DNA of 64,000 bases. Origin: Brevundimonas bullata (GTDB taxonomy: Bacteria > Pseudomonadota > Alphaproteobacteria > Caulobacterales > Caulobacteraceae). Shown here piece after piece: positions 14,938-23,375 of this stretch (positions within the stretch are counted from its first letter, which is position 1; each line of letters opens with the position of its first letter). The stretch lies in NCBI RefSeq assembly GCF_014207965.1, contig NZ_JACHLM010000006.1, positions 248,001 to 312,000 on the forward strand, in the 5' to 3' direction. Made by a program: the position numbers and the translations under genes. The notes under the pieces were generated by a model. It did no database searches, was not told the DNA's origin, and saw nothing but the letters and a program-made list of their open reading frames with translations.

Positions 14938-17238
14938 TCAGGCCGTTTCTTCTTCCTCTTCCTTCACCGCCGCGCCCTTGGCCGGGGTGATGTCGAAGGC
15001 GATCTTGCCGTCCTTCAGCTCGACCTTGACGTGTCCGCCGCGCGTCAGGCGTCCGAACAGGATGTCGTCGGCCAGCGGCTTCTTGATGTGCTCCTGAATG
15101 ACGCGGGCCAGAGGCCGTGCGCCATACAGCTCGTCGAAGCCGTTCTTGGCCAGCCAGTCGGTCGCCTCGTCGGTCAGTTCGATGGTGATGTTGCGGTCCG
15201 CCAGTTGGGCGTCCAGCTGCATCATGAACTTGCCGACCACCGAACGGATCGTCTCGGCGCCCAGCGGCTTGAAGGCCACGATGGCGTCCAGGCGGTTGCG
15301 GAACTCCGGCGCGAACAGGCGCTGAATGGCCTTGTCATCCTCGCCCTCGACCTTGCCCCGGCCAAAGCCGATGGAGGCGCGGGCGTTGTCGGCGGCGCCG
15401 GCGTTGGTGGTCATGATCAGAATGACGTTCCTGAAATCGACCTTCTTGCCGATGGCGTCGGTCAGGACGCCGTTGTCCATCACCTGCAACAGGATGTTGT
15501 AGACGTCAGGGTGGGCCTTCTCGATTTCGTCCAGCAACACCACCGAGTGCGGGTGCTGATCGACAGCGTCGGTGAGCAGGCCGCCCTGGTCATGCCCGAC
15601 ATAGCCCGGAGGGGCGCCGATCAGGCGGCTGACCGTGTGGCGCTCCATATATTCCGACATGTCAAAGCGCTGCATCTCGATGCCGAGCGTGGCGGCCAGT
15701 TGCTTGGCCACCTCGGTCTTGCCGACGCCGGTCGGGCCGCTGAACAGAAAAGCGCCGATGGGCTTGTTCGGATCACGCAGACCCGCCCGCGCCAGCTTCA
15801 TCGCCGACGAGACCTGATCGATGGCCTGTTCCTGACCATAGACCGTCCGCTTCAGATCGGCCTCCAGCTCGCGCAGGGATTCCGTGTCCGACTTGCTGAC
15901 CGATTTCGGGGGGATACGGGCCATCTTGGCGATGACGGCCTCGACCTCCTTCTGGCCGATGACCTTCTTGCGCTTGGATTCCGGCAGCAGCATCTGCGAC
16001 GCCCCCGCCTCGTCGATCACGTCGATCGCCTTGTCCGGCAGCTTACGGTCGGTGATGTAGCGGGCCGACAGATCGACCGCGGTGCGGATGGCGGCGTCGG
16101 TGTAGCGCAGCTTGTGGTGGGTCTCGTAGGTCGTCTTCAGACCCTTGAGGATCTTCACCGTGTCCTCGACCGTCGGCTCGTTGACGTCGATCTTCTGGAA
16201 GCGACGCACAAGGGCGCGGTCCTTCTCGAAGTGCTGGCGATACTCCTTGTAGGTGGTCGAGCCCATGCAGCGCAGGCTGCCGGAGGCCAGGGCCGGCTTC
16301 AGCAGGTTGGAGGCGTCCATCGCCCCGCCCGACGTGGCCCCGGCGCCGATCACCGTGTGAATTTCGTCGATGAAGAGGACCGCATTTTCATGCGTCTCCA
16401 GTTCCTTGACGACCTGTTTCAGACGCTCCTCGAAGTCGCCGCGATAGCGGGTGCCGGCCAGCAGCGCCCCCATGTCGAGCGAGTAGATGGTGGCGTCCTT
16501 CAGAACCTCGGGCACCTCGCCGTTGACGATCTTGCGGGCCAGGCCCTCGGCGATGGCCGTCTTGCCGACGCCGGGATCGCCGACCAGCAGAGGATTGTTC
16601 TTGGTGCGGCGGCACAGGATCTGGATCGAGCGCTCGACCTCGGCGTGGCGGCCGATCAGGGGATCGATCTTGCCCTTGCGGGCCTTCTCGTTCAGGTCGA
16701 CGCAATAGGCCTCCAGCGCCTCTCCGCCCGACTTCACGGCGGCGGCGTCCTCGGCCTCCTCGGGGGAGCCCTTGGCGGGACGGGTCTCGGTCGCGCCCGG
16801 CTTCTTGGCGATGCCGTGGGCGATGAAGTTGACCGCGTCATAGCGCGTCATGTCCTGCTCTTGCAGGAAGTAGGCGGCGTGGCTTTCACGCTCCGAGAAG
16901 ATGGCGACCAGGACATTGGCGCCCGTCACCTCTTCGCGGCCCGACGACTGGACGTGGATGACCGCGCGCTGGATCACGCGCTGGAAGCCCGCCGTCGGCT
17001 TGGCGTCGTCGCCATCGGCCGTGGCCAAGGCGGCCAGGTCGTTGTCGACGTAGAGGGTCAGCGCGGTTTTCAGCGCCGCGAGATCCACATTGCAGGCCGT
17101 CATGACCGCCGACGCGTCCGTGTCGTCGATCAGGGCCAGCAGCAGGTGTTCCAGCGTTGCGTATTCGTGCCGACGCTCGTTCGCATAGCTGACCGCGCGG
17201 TGCAGGGTCTCTTCGAGAGGACGAGAAAAGGAGGGCAT
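14938..17238 (-). CDS. clpA: ATP-dependent Clp protease ATP-binding subunit ClpA
   Basis: A 766-residue AAA+ unfoldase with the ClpA layout: N-domain ([20 protein letters not shown] and on), a first AAA module with Walker A GDPGVGKT, a second with Walker A GPTGVGKT, and a C-terminal D2-small domain. It feeds substrates to ClpP; with ClpS it degrades N-end-rule proteins. The C terminus has an acidic run EEEEETA. The ATG at 17238 gives the usual N terminus; a longer in-frame reading covers clpS in another frame and is discounted. clpS lies 13 bases upstream in the same operon. Confidence 0.95.
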   Translation of the reverse strand: MPSFSRPLEETLHRAVSYANERRHEYATLEHLLLALIDDTDASAVMTACNVDLAALKTALTLYVDNDLAALATADGDDAKPTAGFQRVIQRAVIHVQSSGREEVTGANVLVAIFSERESHAAYFLQEQDMTRYDAVNFIAHGIAKKPGATETRPAKGSPEEAEDAAAVKSGGEALEAYCVDLNEKARKGKIDPLIGRHAEVERSIQILCRRTKNNPLLVGDPGVGKTAIAEGLARKIVNGEVPEVLKDATIYSLDMGALLAGTRYRGDFEERLKQVVKELETHENAVLFIDEIHTVIGAGATSGGAMDASNLLKPALASGSLRCMGSTTYKEYRQHFEKDRALVRRFQKIDVNEPTVEDTVKILKGLKTTYETHHKLRYTDAAIRTAVDLSARYITDRKLPDKAIDVIDEAGASQMLLPESKRKKVIGQKEVEAVIAKMARIPPKSVSKSDTESLRELEADLKRTVYGQEQAIDQVSSAMKLARAGLRDPNKPIGAFLFSGPTGVGKTEVAKQLAATLGIEMQRFDMSEYMERHTVSRLIGAPPGYVGHDQGGLLTDAVDQHPHSVVLLDEIEKAHPDVYNILLQVMDNGVLTDAIGKKVDFRNVILIMTTNAGAADNARASIGFGRGKVEGEDDKAIQRLFAPEFRNRLDAIVAFKPLGAETIRSVVGKFMMQLDAQLADRNITIELTDEATDWLAKNGFDELYGARPLARVIQEHIKKPLADDILFGRLTRGGHVKVELKDGKIAFDITPAKGAAVKEEEEETA

Positions 17239-17251
17239 GGGAAGGATCCTC

Positions 17252-17581
17252 TCAGTCTTTTTCCATCGTGCATTGCAGAGGATGCTGGTGACGGCGCGCC
17301 GTCTCGACCACCTGGGCGACCTTGGTCTCGGCCACTTCGTAGGTGAAGACGCCGCAAACCCCGACGCCATGCTGATGCACATGCAGCATGATGCGGGTCG
17401 CGTCTTCGCGGCTCTTCTGGAAGAACCGCTCCAGCACATAGATGACGAACTCCATAGGGGTGTAGTCGTCATTCAGAATCAGCACCCGATAGAGCGAGGG
17501 CCGCTGAAGCTTCGGCTTTGTTTCGGTGACGACGGCGGCGCCTGCGCCTCCGCCTTGTTCACCTGGCCGTCTCGTAGGCAT
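17252..17581 (-). CDS. clpS: Clp protease adaptor ClpS
   Basis: A 109-residue adaptor. After a flexible Gly/Arg-rich N terminus come the family motifs [20 protein letters not shown], carrying the N-degron-pocket residues Asn/Asp and Met, and [20 protein letters not shown] with the conserved histidine. ClpS delivers proteins with destabilising N-terminal residues to ClpA. It is transcribed with clpA (13-base gap) and is divergent from the SnoaL-like gene. Confidence 0.95.
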   Translation of the reverse strand: MPTRRPGEQGGGAGAAVVTETKPKLQRPSLYRVLILNDDYTPMEFVIYVLERFFQKSREDATRIMLHVHQHGVGVCGVFTYEVAETKVAQVVETARRHQHPLQCTMEKD

Positions 17582-17721
17582 TCGTTGTCCGTACTTCGGG
17601 GAGAGTCGATGGTTCAGATAGGCAATGATGGCCTGATTTGTAGGGGCGTCCAGTCACAGGGTGCGTGAGCAGCCCAGCTAACCAAAGATTCACGGGACAT
17701 CGACGAGCCGGGATCGCACCA

Positions 17722-18264
17722 ATGAGCCTCGAACTCGCCTCGATGGACGCCCCCATGACCCTGATCGCTGGACTTATCGCCGCACTGGCTCTGGCGCAGA
17801 CCCCTGCCGCTGCGCCCGTCATCCCGGACGAGGCGAAGCTGATGCCGATCATCGCCGAGCGCGACACAGCTCTGTTCAGCACCATGTTCGACCGCTGCGA
17901 TCCGGCGGCCCTGGCCGATCTGGTGACAGACGATCTGGAATTCTACCATGACCGAGGCGGGCTGACGGCGACACGGGCCGTCTTCGTCGCCGACTACGCC
18001 AAGGGTTGCGAAGCGAGAGAAGCCCCCAACGCCTGGCGCTCACGCCGCGAACTCGTGCCCGGCTCGATGCGCGTCTTCGCCATCCCCGGCGTCGGCGCCG
18101 TCGAGGAGGCCAGTCATCTCTTCTATGAGCGTCAGGGCGACGGGCCGGAAACCCTGGTCGGTCGCGCCCGCTTCTCGATGCTCTGGCGGCTGGAGGACGG
18201 CCACTGGCGGTTGGCCCGCGCCTTCAGCATCGACCACGCGCCCGCATCCGACGCTGCGCCCTGA
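17722..18264 (+). CDS. Exported SnoaL/DUF4440-like protein
   Basis: About 180 residues with a signal peptide (MTLIAGLIAALALAQTPAAA). The mature part starts near PVIPDEAKLMP and has the NTF2-like pattern DLVTDDLEFYHDRGG, a central basic segment and a final strand block RARFSMLWRLEDGHWRLARA typical of the nuclear transport factor 2 fold (SnoaL/DUF4440). No ligand or catalytic activity can be assigned. The start is uncertain: ATGs at 17722, 17743 and 17755 are in frame and the last gives the most compact signal peptide. Confidence 0.7.
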   Translation: MSLELASMDAPMTLIAGLIAALALAQTPAAAPVIPDEAKLMPIIAERDTALFSTMFDRCDPAALADLVTDDLEFYHDRGGLTATRAVFVADYAKGCEAREAPNAWRSRRELVPGSMRVFAIPGVGAVEEASHLFYERQGDGPETLVGRARFSMLWRLEDGHWRLARAFSIDHAPASDAAP

Positions 18265-18274
18265 GGACGCAAAA

Positions 18275-18303
18275 AGGCCCCGGCGTTTCTGCCGGGGCCT
18301 GAT
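18275..18303. terminator. Intrinsic terminator between convergent genes
   Basis: A 10-base stem AGGCCCCGGC / GCCGGGGCCT with a six-base loop, preceded by A5 (which is T5 for the phasin transcript on the other strand). Confidence 0.8.
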
Positions 18304-18328
18304 TGTGCGCTACTAAAACGCGTCAGGC

Positions 18329-18799
18329 TTAGCGGGCGGCCTGGAAGCTCTCGACGGTCGCGGTGACGCGCTCGTTGATCGGCTTGAAGCTGTCCTTCAC
18401 CGAGGCGGTGAAGATCTCGGTCGCCTTGCCGAACTGGGCCAGATAGGCCTCGGCGGCCGACTTGGCCCACGAGGTCTGAAGTTCGACCAGTTCCTGCACC
18501 GAACGCGCCTGGCTCAGCGACTGGGCGGCGGCGACGCCGTCTTCCCAGCTCTTCTTGGAGAAGGCGAGCGTCTCTTGCGACAAAGCCTCGGCGCCCTTCT
18601 GGGCGGCGGCGGCCGACTCGACGACGGCTTCGAGGTTCTTCTTGCCGTGCGCATTCAGCTCGGTCAGCGAGGCGACGGACTTGTCCACGCCTTCGCGGAA
18701 AGCCTTGGCGCCCGCAGCCTGAATGTTCTCCGCCTGGGCCTTGGCCTTGGCGGTGTTCTGTTCGACGGTCTTCTTAACAGTCTCGGCGGCGTCAGCCAT
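18329..18799 (-). CDS. Phasin family protein
   Basis: A 156-residue, almost wholly helical, Ala-rich protein with the phasin pattern (ELNAHGKKNLEAVVESAAAA, then SKKSWEDGVAAAQSL and VQELVELQTSWAKSAAEAYL). Phasins coat polyhydroxyalkanoate granules; some alphaproteobacterial members act more generally in stress. The ATG at 18799 has AGGAG spaced eight bases upstream and is preferred to upstream in-frame ATGs. A palindrome TGCGTCGCA lies about 100 bases upstream (18899-18907). Related sites are bound by PhaR-type regulators in other alphaproteobacteria, but whether this one is functional is open. Confidence 0.85.
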   Translation of the reverse strand: MADAAETVKKTVEQNTAKAKAQAENIQAAGAKAFREGVDKSVASLTELNAHGKKNLEAVVESAAAAQKGAEALSQETLAFSKKSWEDGVAAAQSLSQARSVQELVELQTSWAKSAAEAYLAQFGKATEIFTASVKDSFKPINERVTATVESFQAAR

Positions 18800-19064
18800 T
18801 GGGACTCTCCTGAAGCGATAAAGGGTCTCGCAACGAACGGCGTTCATCGCGACAGGGGTCATATGGTGCATGTGCGAAATGACTTCAAGTGAAAATTGTG
18901 CGACGCAACATATGAACGCCGATCACCCTTGACGGCCAAGCCGATCACAACTCCGTTGACGGCTTGTTTACCCTCTCGAAACCCGCAGAGCCGATGTTAG
19001 CCTTTGTAACGCGCGGTGATCAGGGTCGTCATCGCGCCACAGTGACGAGGCTAGTAGATTGACC

Positions 19065-20516
19065 ATGAACGCCGTATTCCGCCGTCGCTTCCTGGCCGCC
19101 CTTGTTCTGGGCGGCGTGGTTCTCACGCCCGCTCTCGGCGCGCCGCCGCCGGTCGCCCAGTCCTCGGACAACTCGCGCTACGCCTCCATCGTGGTCGACG
19201 CCGCCTCAGGCGAGGTGCTGTTTTCGCGCTTCGCCGACGCCCGCCGCTACCCCGCTTCGATCACCAAGGTCATGACCCTGTATCTGGTTTTCGAGGCGCT
19301 TGAATCCGGCAAGGTCAAGCTGACCGACAATCTGACGGTCTCGCCGCGCGCCGCCTCGCAGCCGCCGTCCAAGCTGGGCCTGGCCGCCGGTCAGACCATC
19401 AGCCTGGACGACGCCATGAAGGCCACGGCGGTCCGCAGCGCCAACGACATGGCCGTGGTCCTGGCCGAGCATATCGGCGGATCCGAAGCCCAGTTCACCG
19501 CCCGCATGACGGCCAAGGCCAAGGAACTGGGCATGGACGATACGCGGTTCACCACCGCCAACGGCCTGCCCGATACGCGCCAGGCGACCACCGCCCGCGA
19601 CCTGTCGATCCTGAGCCGGGCGGTGATGCGCGACTTCCCGCAGTACTATCGCTACCTCGGCCTGCACGACTGGTACTACAACGGTCGCGACTACCGGAAC
19701 ACCAACGGCCTGCTGGCGACCAACCGCGGCTATGACGGCATCAAGACCGGCTTCACCAACGCCTCAGGCTACAACCTCGCCGCCTCCTCGGTGCGCGACG
19801 GCAAGCGGATCATCACCATCGTCATGGGCGGCCGCTCGACCGCCAGCCGCAACGCCCACGTCGCCGAACTGATGGACACCGGCTTCGAAGTCCAGCGCCG
19901 CCGCGGCCAGGGCGAGCGCATCCAGGTGGCCCAGGCCTTCTTCGAGCAGCGCGGCTACGGCGTCAGCGCCGATCCCAACCCGCCGGTTGAATACGCCTCT
20001 GCCTCAAGCGAAGACGGCGAAGGCGCCAGCGCGACCGCCGTGGCCTACGTCGCCGGCCCGCCGCCCGCCAACCTGCCGACCCAGGTGACGCCGCCGCCGT
20101 CGGCTCGTGCAGCCGCGGCGACGCCTCGCGCCGCTGCGCCGGTCCAGCGCGCGGAAGCTCCGCGCACGCCCGAAAACCTCACGGCCTCGCTCAACGGCGG
20201 CGCAGGGACGACCACGCGTCGCGCCTCTTCCGCCGCCACGCCCGCACGCGCCCCGGCTCGCGAAGCCTCCCGCACGTCCGCTGGTCGCTGGACAGTTCAG
20301 GTCGGCGCCTTCCGTGATGAAGCCGTGGCCCGGACCTGGCTAAACGATGTCAGCCGTCGCTTCCGCACCCAGTTCACCGAGGCGCAGCGCGACGTTCAGA
20401 ATGCCGACGGCTGGTACCGCTCGCGCTTCACCGGCATGACCCAGGCCGCCGCCGAAGCCGCCTGCGAGACCCTGGGCGAACGCCGCGTCACCTGCATGGT
20501 CATCCGCCCCAGCTAA
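19065..20516 (+). CDS. D-alanyl-D-alanine carboxypeptidase with SPOR domain
   Basis: A 483-residue exported penicillin-binding protein of the PBP5/6 (S11) class. After a signal peptide (FLAALVLGGVVLTPALG), the triad motifs are SITK (catalytic Ser, in YPASITKVMT), SAN (RSANDMA) and KTG (GIKTGFTN). A Pro/Ala-rich linker of about 100 residues leads to a C-terminal SPOR domain (WTVQVGAFRDEAVARTWLND), which binds denuded peptidoglycan at the division site. It would trim the terminal D-Ala of stem peptides. ATG 19065 is preferred to TTG 19059. It ends five bases from the convergent DUF2239 gene. Confidence 0.92.
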   Translation: MNAVFRRRFLAALVLGGVVLTPALGAPPPVAQSSDNSRYASIVVDAASGEVLFSRFADARRYPASITKVMTLYLVFEALESGKVKLTDNLTVSPRAASQPPSKLGLAAGQTISLDDAMKATAVRSANDMAVVLAEHIGGSEAQFTARMTAKAKELGMDDTRFTTANGLPDTRQATTARDLSILSRAVMRDFPQYYRYLGLHDWYYNGRDYRNTNGLLATNRGYDGIKTGFTNASGYNLAASSVRDGKRIITIVMGGRSTASRNAHVAELMDTGFEVQRRRGQGERIQVAQAFFEQRGYGVSADPNPPVEYASASSEDGEGASATAVAYVAGPPPANLPTQVTPPPSARAAAATPRAAAPVQRAEAPRTPENLTASLNGGAGTTTRRASSAATPARAPAREASRTSAGRWTVQVGAFRDEAVARTWLNDVSRRFRTQFTEAQRDVQNADGWYRSRFTGMTQAAAEAACETLGERRVTCMVIRPS

Positions 20517-20521
20517 AGGGC

Positions 20522-21091
20522 CTAGCTACCCCGGCCGTTGTTCCAGCCGCCTTCGGCCAAGCGGGCCGCATAGTTGCGCACGTCCACTGGCCAGGACTGG
20601 ATCGCCGCACCGAAGGCGGTCCAGTCGCCGGCGAACAGCATCCGCGTCGCCTCCTCATAGCCGGGCTGGTCGCCCGCCATGGCTGTCATGAAGCGATAGG
20701 CGGCCTCGCGGCTGGCGCGCACGCGATCCGGCCCTTCAGCCCCGCGCAGGGCGTTTTCCACCAGCTTCCTCAGCGCCACCGACGCTCCGCCCGGCTGGGC
20801 CGCCAGCCAGTCCCAGTGACGCGGCAGCAAGGTCACTTCGCGCGCCGTCACGCCCAGCTTTGGCCGCCCTGGCCCTCGCTTCTCGACCGGCGCTGACGGC
20901 GCTAAACGCCCGAGAACCGCCTCCAGATCGCCGCGCAGATCAAACTCGACCGGACGGCCGTCAGCGTCGTCGAACACCAGCACCGCCTCGCCCGCATCGT
21001 GCGCGGCCTTGACGGCGTGGGCCACCATGGCAGGCGCGCCGGTAGCGATCAGTCGGCCTCCGGCAAAGGCGGTACAGACAGCGGTGTTCAT
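20522..21091 (-). CDS. DUF2239 family protein
   Basis: A 189-residue protein matching the DUF2239 pattern: VFDDADGRPVEFDLRG, GRPKLGVTAREVTLLPRHWD, WLAAQPGGASVALRKLVENA, AAYRFMTAMAGDQPGYEEAT. The ARxVTLLPRHWDWL segment resembles ribbon-helix-helix-like conserved cores, but no biochemical role is known. No signal peptide is seen. The ATG at 21091 follows AAGGA eight bases upstream and is preferred to the ATG five codons earlier. Confidence 0.85.
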   Translation of the reverse strand: MNTAVCTAFAGGRLIATGAPAMVAHAVKAAHDAGEAVLVFDDADGRPVEFDLRGDLEAVLGRLAPSAPVEKRGPGRPKLGVTAREVTLLPRHWDWLAAQPGGASVALRKLVENALRGAEGPDRVRASREAAYRFMTAMAGDQPGYEEATRMLFAGDWTAFGAAIQSWPVDVRNYAARLAEGGWNNGRGS

Positions 21092-21159
21092 CGTCAGATC
21101 CTTCAAGGAACCGACGATTTACCCGGATGAAATAGGGGCGTCAATATTACCCGGATCTA

Positions 21160-21519
21160 TTAAGCCCGCTCGCGGCTCCCGCTGCCGAAGACCGACCCCG
21201 CTATCCAGCTGACCACGCCGGTCACGATGGCGGCGCCGATCCCGGCCCACAGGCCGTTGACGACAAATCCATCCAGGAACCAGGCCGTCAGCCCGATCAT
21301 CGCGGCGTTCACCACCAGCAGAAACAGACCGAAGGTCACAATGGTCAGCGGCAGGGTCAACAGGATCATGATCGGCCTAACAATGGCGTTCACCAGACCC
21401 AGAATAACCGCCGCCGCCACCAGCGCCCCGGTCGAGGTGAAGTCCACCCCCGGCACGACCTCGGCCGCCAGCCACAGCCCCAGGGCGGTGATGACGGCCT
21501 GAACGATGAAACCTATCAT
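21160..21519 (-). CDS. Phage holin family 4 / YvlD-like membrane protein
   Basis: A 119-residue protein of four predicted membrane segments (about 4-20, 30-48, 55-75 and 85-108) with the family core ILGLVNAIVRPIMILLTLPL. Despite the family name (Phage_holin_4_2, mycobacterial/YvlD type), these are widespread chromosomal membrane proteins, and no phage gene is nearby. Function unknown. AGAGG precedes the ATG. The short tail GSGSRERA is cytoplasmic if the N terminus is inside. Confidence 0.85.
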   Translation of the reverse strand: MIGFIVQAVITALGLWLAAEVVPGVDFTSTGALVAAAVILGLVNAIVRPIMILLTLPLTIVTFGLFLLVVNAAMIGLTAWFLDGFVVNGLWAGIGAAIVTGVVSWIAGSVFGSGSRERA

Positions 21520-21635
21520 GACAGCCTCTTTCTGCTTGAACCTTGACCATGTAGCGCGCCAGATCGCATTCGGCTCCCGTGCGAAAACCGCCCTGCCCTG
21601 CTAGCCTTGGGCGACCACCACTGACGGAGCCTCCC

Positions 21636-22073
21636 ATGAGCCTTCACGGCGCCTACGATCCCGACAACATCTTCGCCAAGATCCTGCGCGGCGAGATCCC
21701 CAGCGTGAAGGTGTGGGAGGATGACGACGTCCTGGCCTTCATGGACGTCTTTCCCCAGTCCGAGGGTCATGTCCTGGTGGTGTCCAAGACCTCGCAGGCG
21801 CGCAATCTGCTCGAGATCGAGCCGGAGGCGCTGACCAAGCTGACCGCCGCCGTCCAGCGCACCGCCCGCGCGGTGGAAAAGGCGCTGAAACCTGAGGGTC
21901 TCAGCCTGATGCAGTTCAACGGCGAGGCGGGCGGCCAGACCGTCTTCCACCTGCATTTCCACATCATCCCGCGCTGGGCCGACCGTCAGATGAAGGGTCA
22001 CGGCCACGCCCCCATGGCCGATGCCGAACAGCTCCAGGCCCTGGCCGCCCGGATCGCCGCCGAACTGGACTGA
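21636..22073 (+). CDS. HIT family protein
   Basis: A 145-residue histidine-triad protein, full length. The catalytic motif is HLHFHIIP (HxHxHxx) near residue 107, with the N-terminal block IFAKILRGEIPSVKVWEDD and the strand HVLVVSKT conserved. HINT-type members hydrolyse purine nucleoside phosphoramidates and related AMP/GMP conjugates. ATG 21636 has ACGGAG upstream. It abuts the convergent DUF486 gene with no space. Confidence 0.9.
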   Translation: MSLHGAYDPDNIFAKILRGEIPSVKVWEDDDVLAFMDVFPQSEGHVLVVSKTSQARNLLEIEPEALTKLTAAVQRTARAVEKALKPEGLSLMQFNGEAGGQTVFHLHFHIIPRWADRQMKGHGHAPMADAEQLQALAARIAAELD

Positions 22074-22424
22074 CTACAGCGGGCCTTTGAAGATGAAGAA
22101 GGCCCCGCCCGCGATCAGCGAAAAGCCGACCAGATGGTTCAGGGTCAGCTTCTCGCCGAGGTAGAGCACCGAGAAGACGGCGAAGACCAGCAGGGTGATC
22201 ACCTCCTGCATGGTCTTCAGCTCGGCCGCCGAATAGACCTGATGGCCGATGCGGTTGGCGGGCACGGCCAGGCAGTATTCGAAGAAGGCGATACCCCAGC
22301 TCAGGATCACCACGATCCACAGCGGCTTGGCCCCGAATTTCAAATGCCCGTACCAGGCGAAGGTCATGAAGACATTGGACAGGGCCAGCAAAAGGATCGG
22401 TGTGAGATAGGGCGTCATCGGCAT
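22074..22424 (-). CDS. DMT family protein (DUF486)
   Basis: A 116-residue membrane protein with four predicted transmembrane helices and the DUF486 signature FMTFAWYGHLKF, ILSWGIAFFEYCLAVPANRIG and QEVITLLVFAVFSVLYLGEKLT. It resembles half of a drug/metabolite transporter, a small-multidrug-resistance-like size. The transported compound is unknown. The start could be 22424 or 22418; no ribosome binding site decides. Confidence 0.82.
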   Translation of the reverse strand: MPMTPYLTPILLLALSNVFMTFAWYGHLKFGAKPLWIVVILSWGIAFFEYCLAVPANRIGHQVYSAAELKTMQEVITLLVFAVFSVLYLGEKLTLNHLVGFSLIAGGAFFIFKGPL

Positions 22425-22475
22425 GCGCGGACTGTGCTTGCGTCCTGACGATTCCACCAGCATAAGGCGCCAACG

Positions 22476-22551
22476 GCCGGCTTAGCTCAGTTGGTAGAGC
22501 GCCAGTTTTGTAAACTGGATGTCGCGGGTTCGATTCCTGCAGCCGGCACCA
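22476..22551 (+). tRNA. tRNA-Thr (anticodon TGT)
   Basis: A full cloverleaf of 76 bases with encoded CCA. Acceptor GCCGGCT pairs with AGCCGGC, the D arm is GCTC-AGTTGGTAGA-GC, the anticodon stem is CCAGT/ACTGG with loop TTTGTAA (anticodon TGT), and the T arm is GCGGG-TTCGATT-CCTGC. It reads ACA-type threonine codons. No integration signature such as a duplicated 3' end was seen nearby. Confidence 0.97.
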
Positions 22552-22573
22552 TCCTCTTCGGCCGCCTCCTCCC

Positions 22574-23200
22574 ATGTCAGAGACGACCAACAAGCTGGGC
22601 CACAAGATCGGGACGCGCGGCGCCCGCACCCGTCGCGCCATCCTCGACGCCCTGCGGGAATTGCTGAACCACAAGCATCTGGGCGAAATCCGCGCCGCCG
22701 ATGTCGCGCTGGCGGCCGGCGTGTCTGCGCCGACCTTCTACACCTATTTCAAGTCCGTCGAAGAAGGCCTTCTGGTCCTCTGTGAGGAAGCCGGCGGCGA
22801 TTTCCAGCGCCTGGCCAAGCATATCCACGCCGACTGGACGGGCGACCGCGCCTTTGACGCCGTGCGCGCCTATGTGCTGGAAGTTCTGGCCCTATGGGGC
22901 GACCATGGCCCCGTGCTTCGGGTCGAGCACATGCTGGCCGACAAGGGCGAGCCGGACTTCGCCGAGAGCCGCATCAAGCGGATGCGCCGCCTTCACCTGG
23001 CGCTGGAACGCCGCATCGCCCAGGCCAAGGCCAATGGCTATCATCCCCAGGGCCTCAGCCCGCGCCTGACTTCGTACGAAACCGCCAATCTGGTGGAATC
23101 CGTCGCCGCCGGCTTCGCCCTGATGCGCCGCGCCGACACCGCCGAGGCCATCGTCGACACGACCGCCCATATCGTCGTGAAACTCACGACGGGAAGATAG
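22574..23200 (+). CDS. TetR family transcriptional regulator
   Basis: A 208-residue repressor. The N-terminal TetR DNA-binding domain runs from about residue 18 (RTRRAILDALRELLNHKHLG) to VALAAGVSAPTFYTYFKSVE, with the helix-turn-helix at about 42-62. The C-terminal helical ligand domain is variable; its ligand is unknown. The nearest candidate targets are its own promoter and the tRNA; feoB converges from the other side. The RND operon 7 kb away has a TetR-style operator, but nothing links the two beyond that. Confidence 0.85.
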   Translation: MSETTNKLGHKIGTRGARTRRAILDALRELLNHKHLGEIRAADVALAAGVSAPTFYTYFKSVEEGLLVLCEEAGGDFQRLAKHIHADWTGDRAFDAVRAYVLEVLALWGDHGPVLRVEHMLADKGEPDFAESRIKRMRRLHLALERRIAQAKANGYHPQGLSPRLTSYETANLVESVAAGFALMRRADTAEAIVDTTAHIVVKLTTGR

Positions 23201-23230
23201 CCCGCTTCCTCGCCCTGCCCCCCACACCCT

Positions 23231-23264
23231 ACTCGCTCATCCCGGCGAAGGCCGGGATCCAGAT
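23231..23264 (+). repeat. REP-like palindrome, first arm of an inverted pair
   Basis: Core CCCGGCGAAGGCCGGG inside CTCATCC...GGATCCAGAT. The element is palindromic itself and also occurs as a near-perfect inverted copy at 23332-23366 (one extra base). The 67 bases between the copies hold no gene. Confidence 0.8.
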
Positions 23265-23331
23265 CAAATAGCGAGGCGGCTGGCTTTGAAGGGCGGGATT
23301 GCGCCTTCGGAACTATCAGACGCGCCATACA

Positions 23332-23366
23332 ATCTGGATCCCGGCCTTCGCCGGGATGAGCGGAGT
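23332..23366 (-). repeat. REP-like palindrome, second arm of an inverted pair
   Basis: Inverted copy of 23231-23264 (34 of 35 bases by eye), between the TetR gene and the convergent feoB stop. The pair can fold into a large hairpin and may also act as a transcription barrier for both genes. Confidence 0.8.
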
Positions 23367-23375
23367 CAGGGGTGG

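Noticed and set aside
15031-17346. 771-codon open frame antisense to clpA
   Set aside because: Composition and coordinates mirror clpA in the opposite strand; no start context or domain.
21160-21519. Phage holin as a sign of prophage
   Set aside because: The family is chromosomal (YvlD-like) and no other phage gene is present.
22476-23375. tRNA-Thr as integration site of an island
   Set aside because: No integrase, no duplicated tRNA end; neighbours are ordinary core genes.
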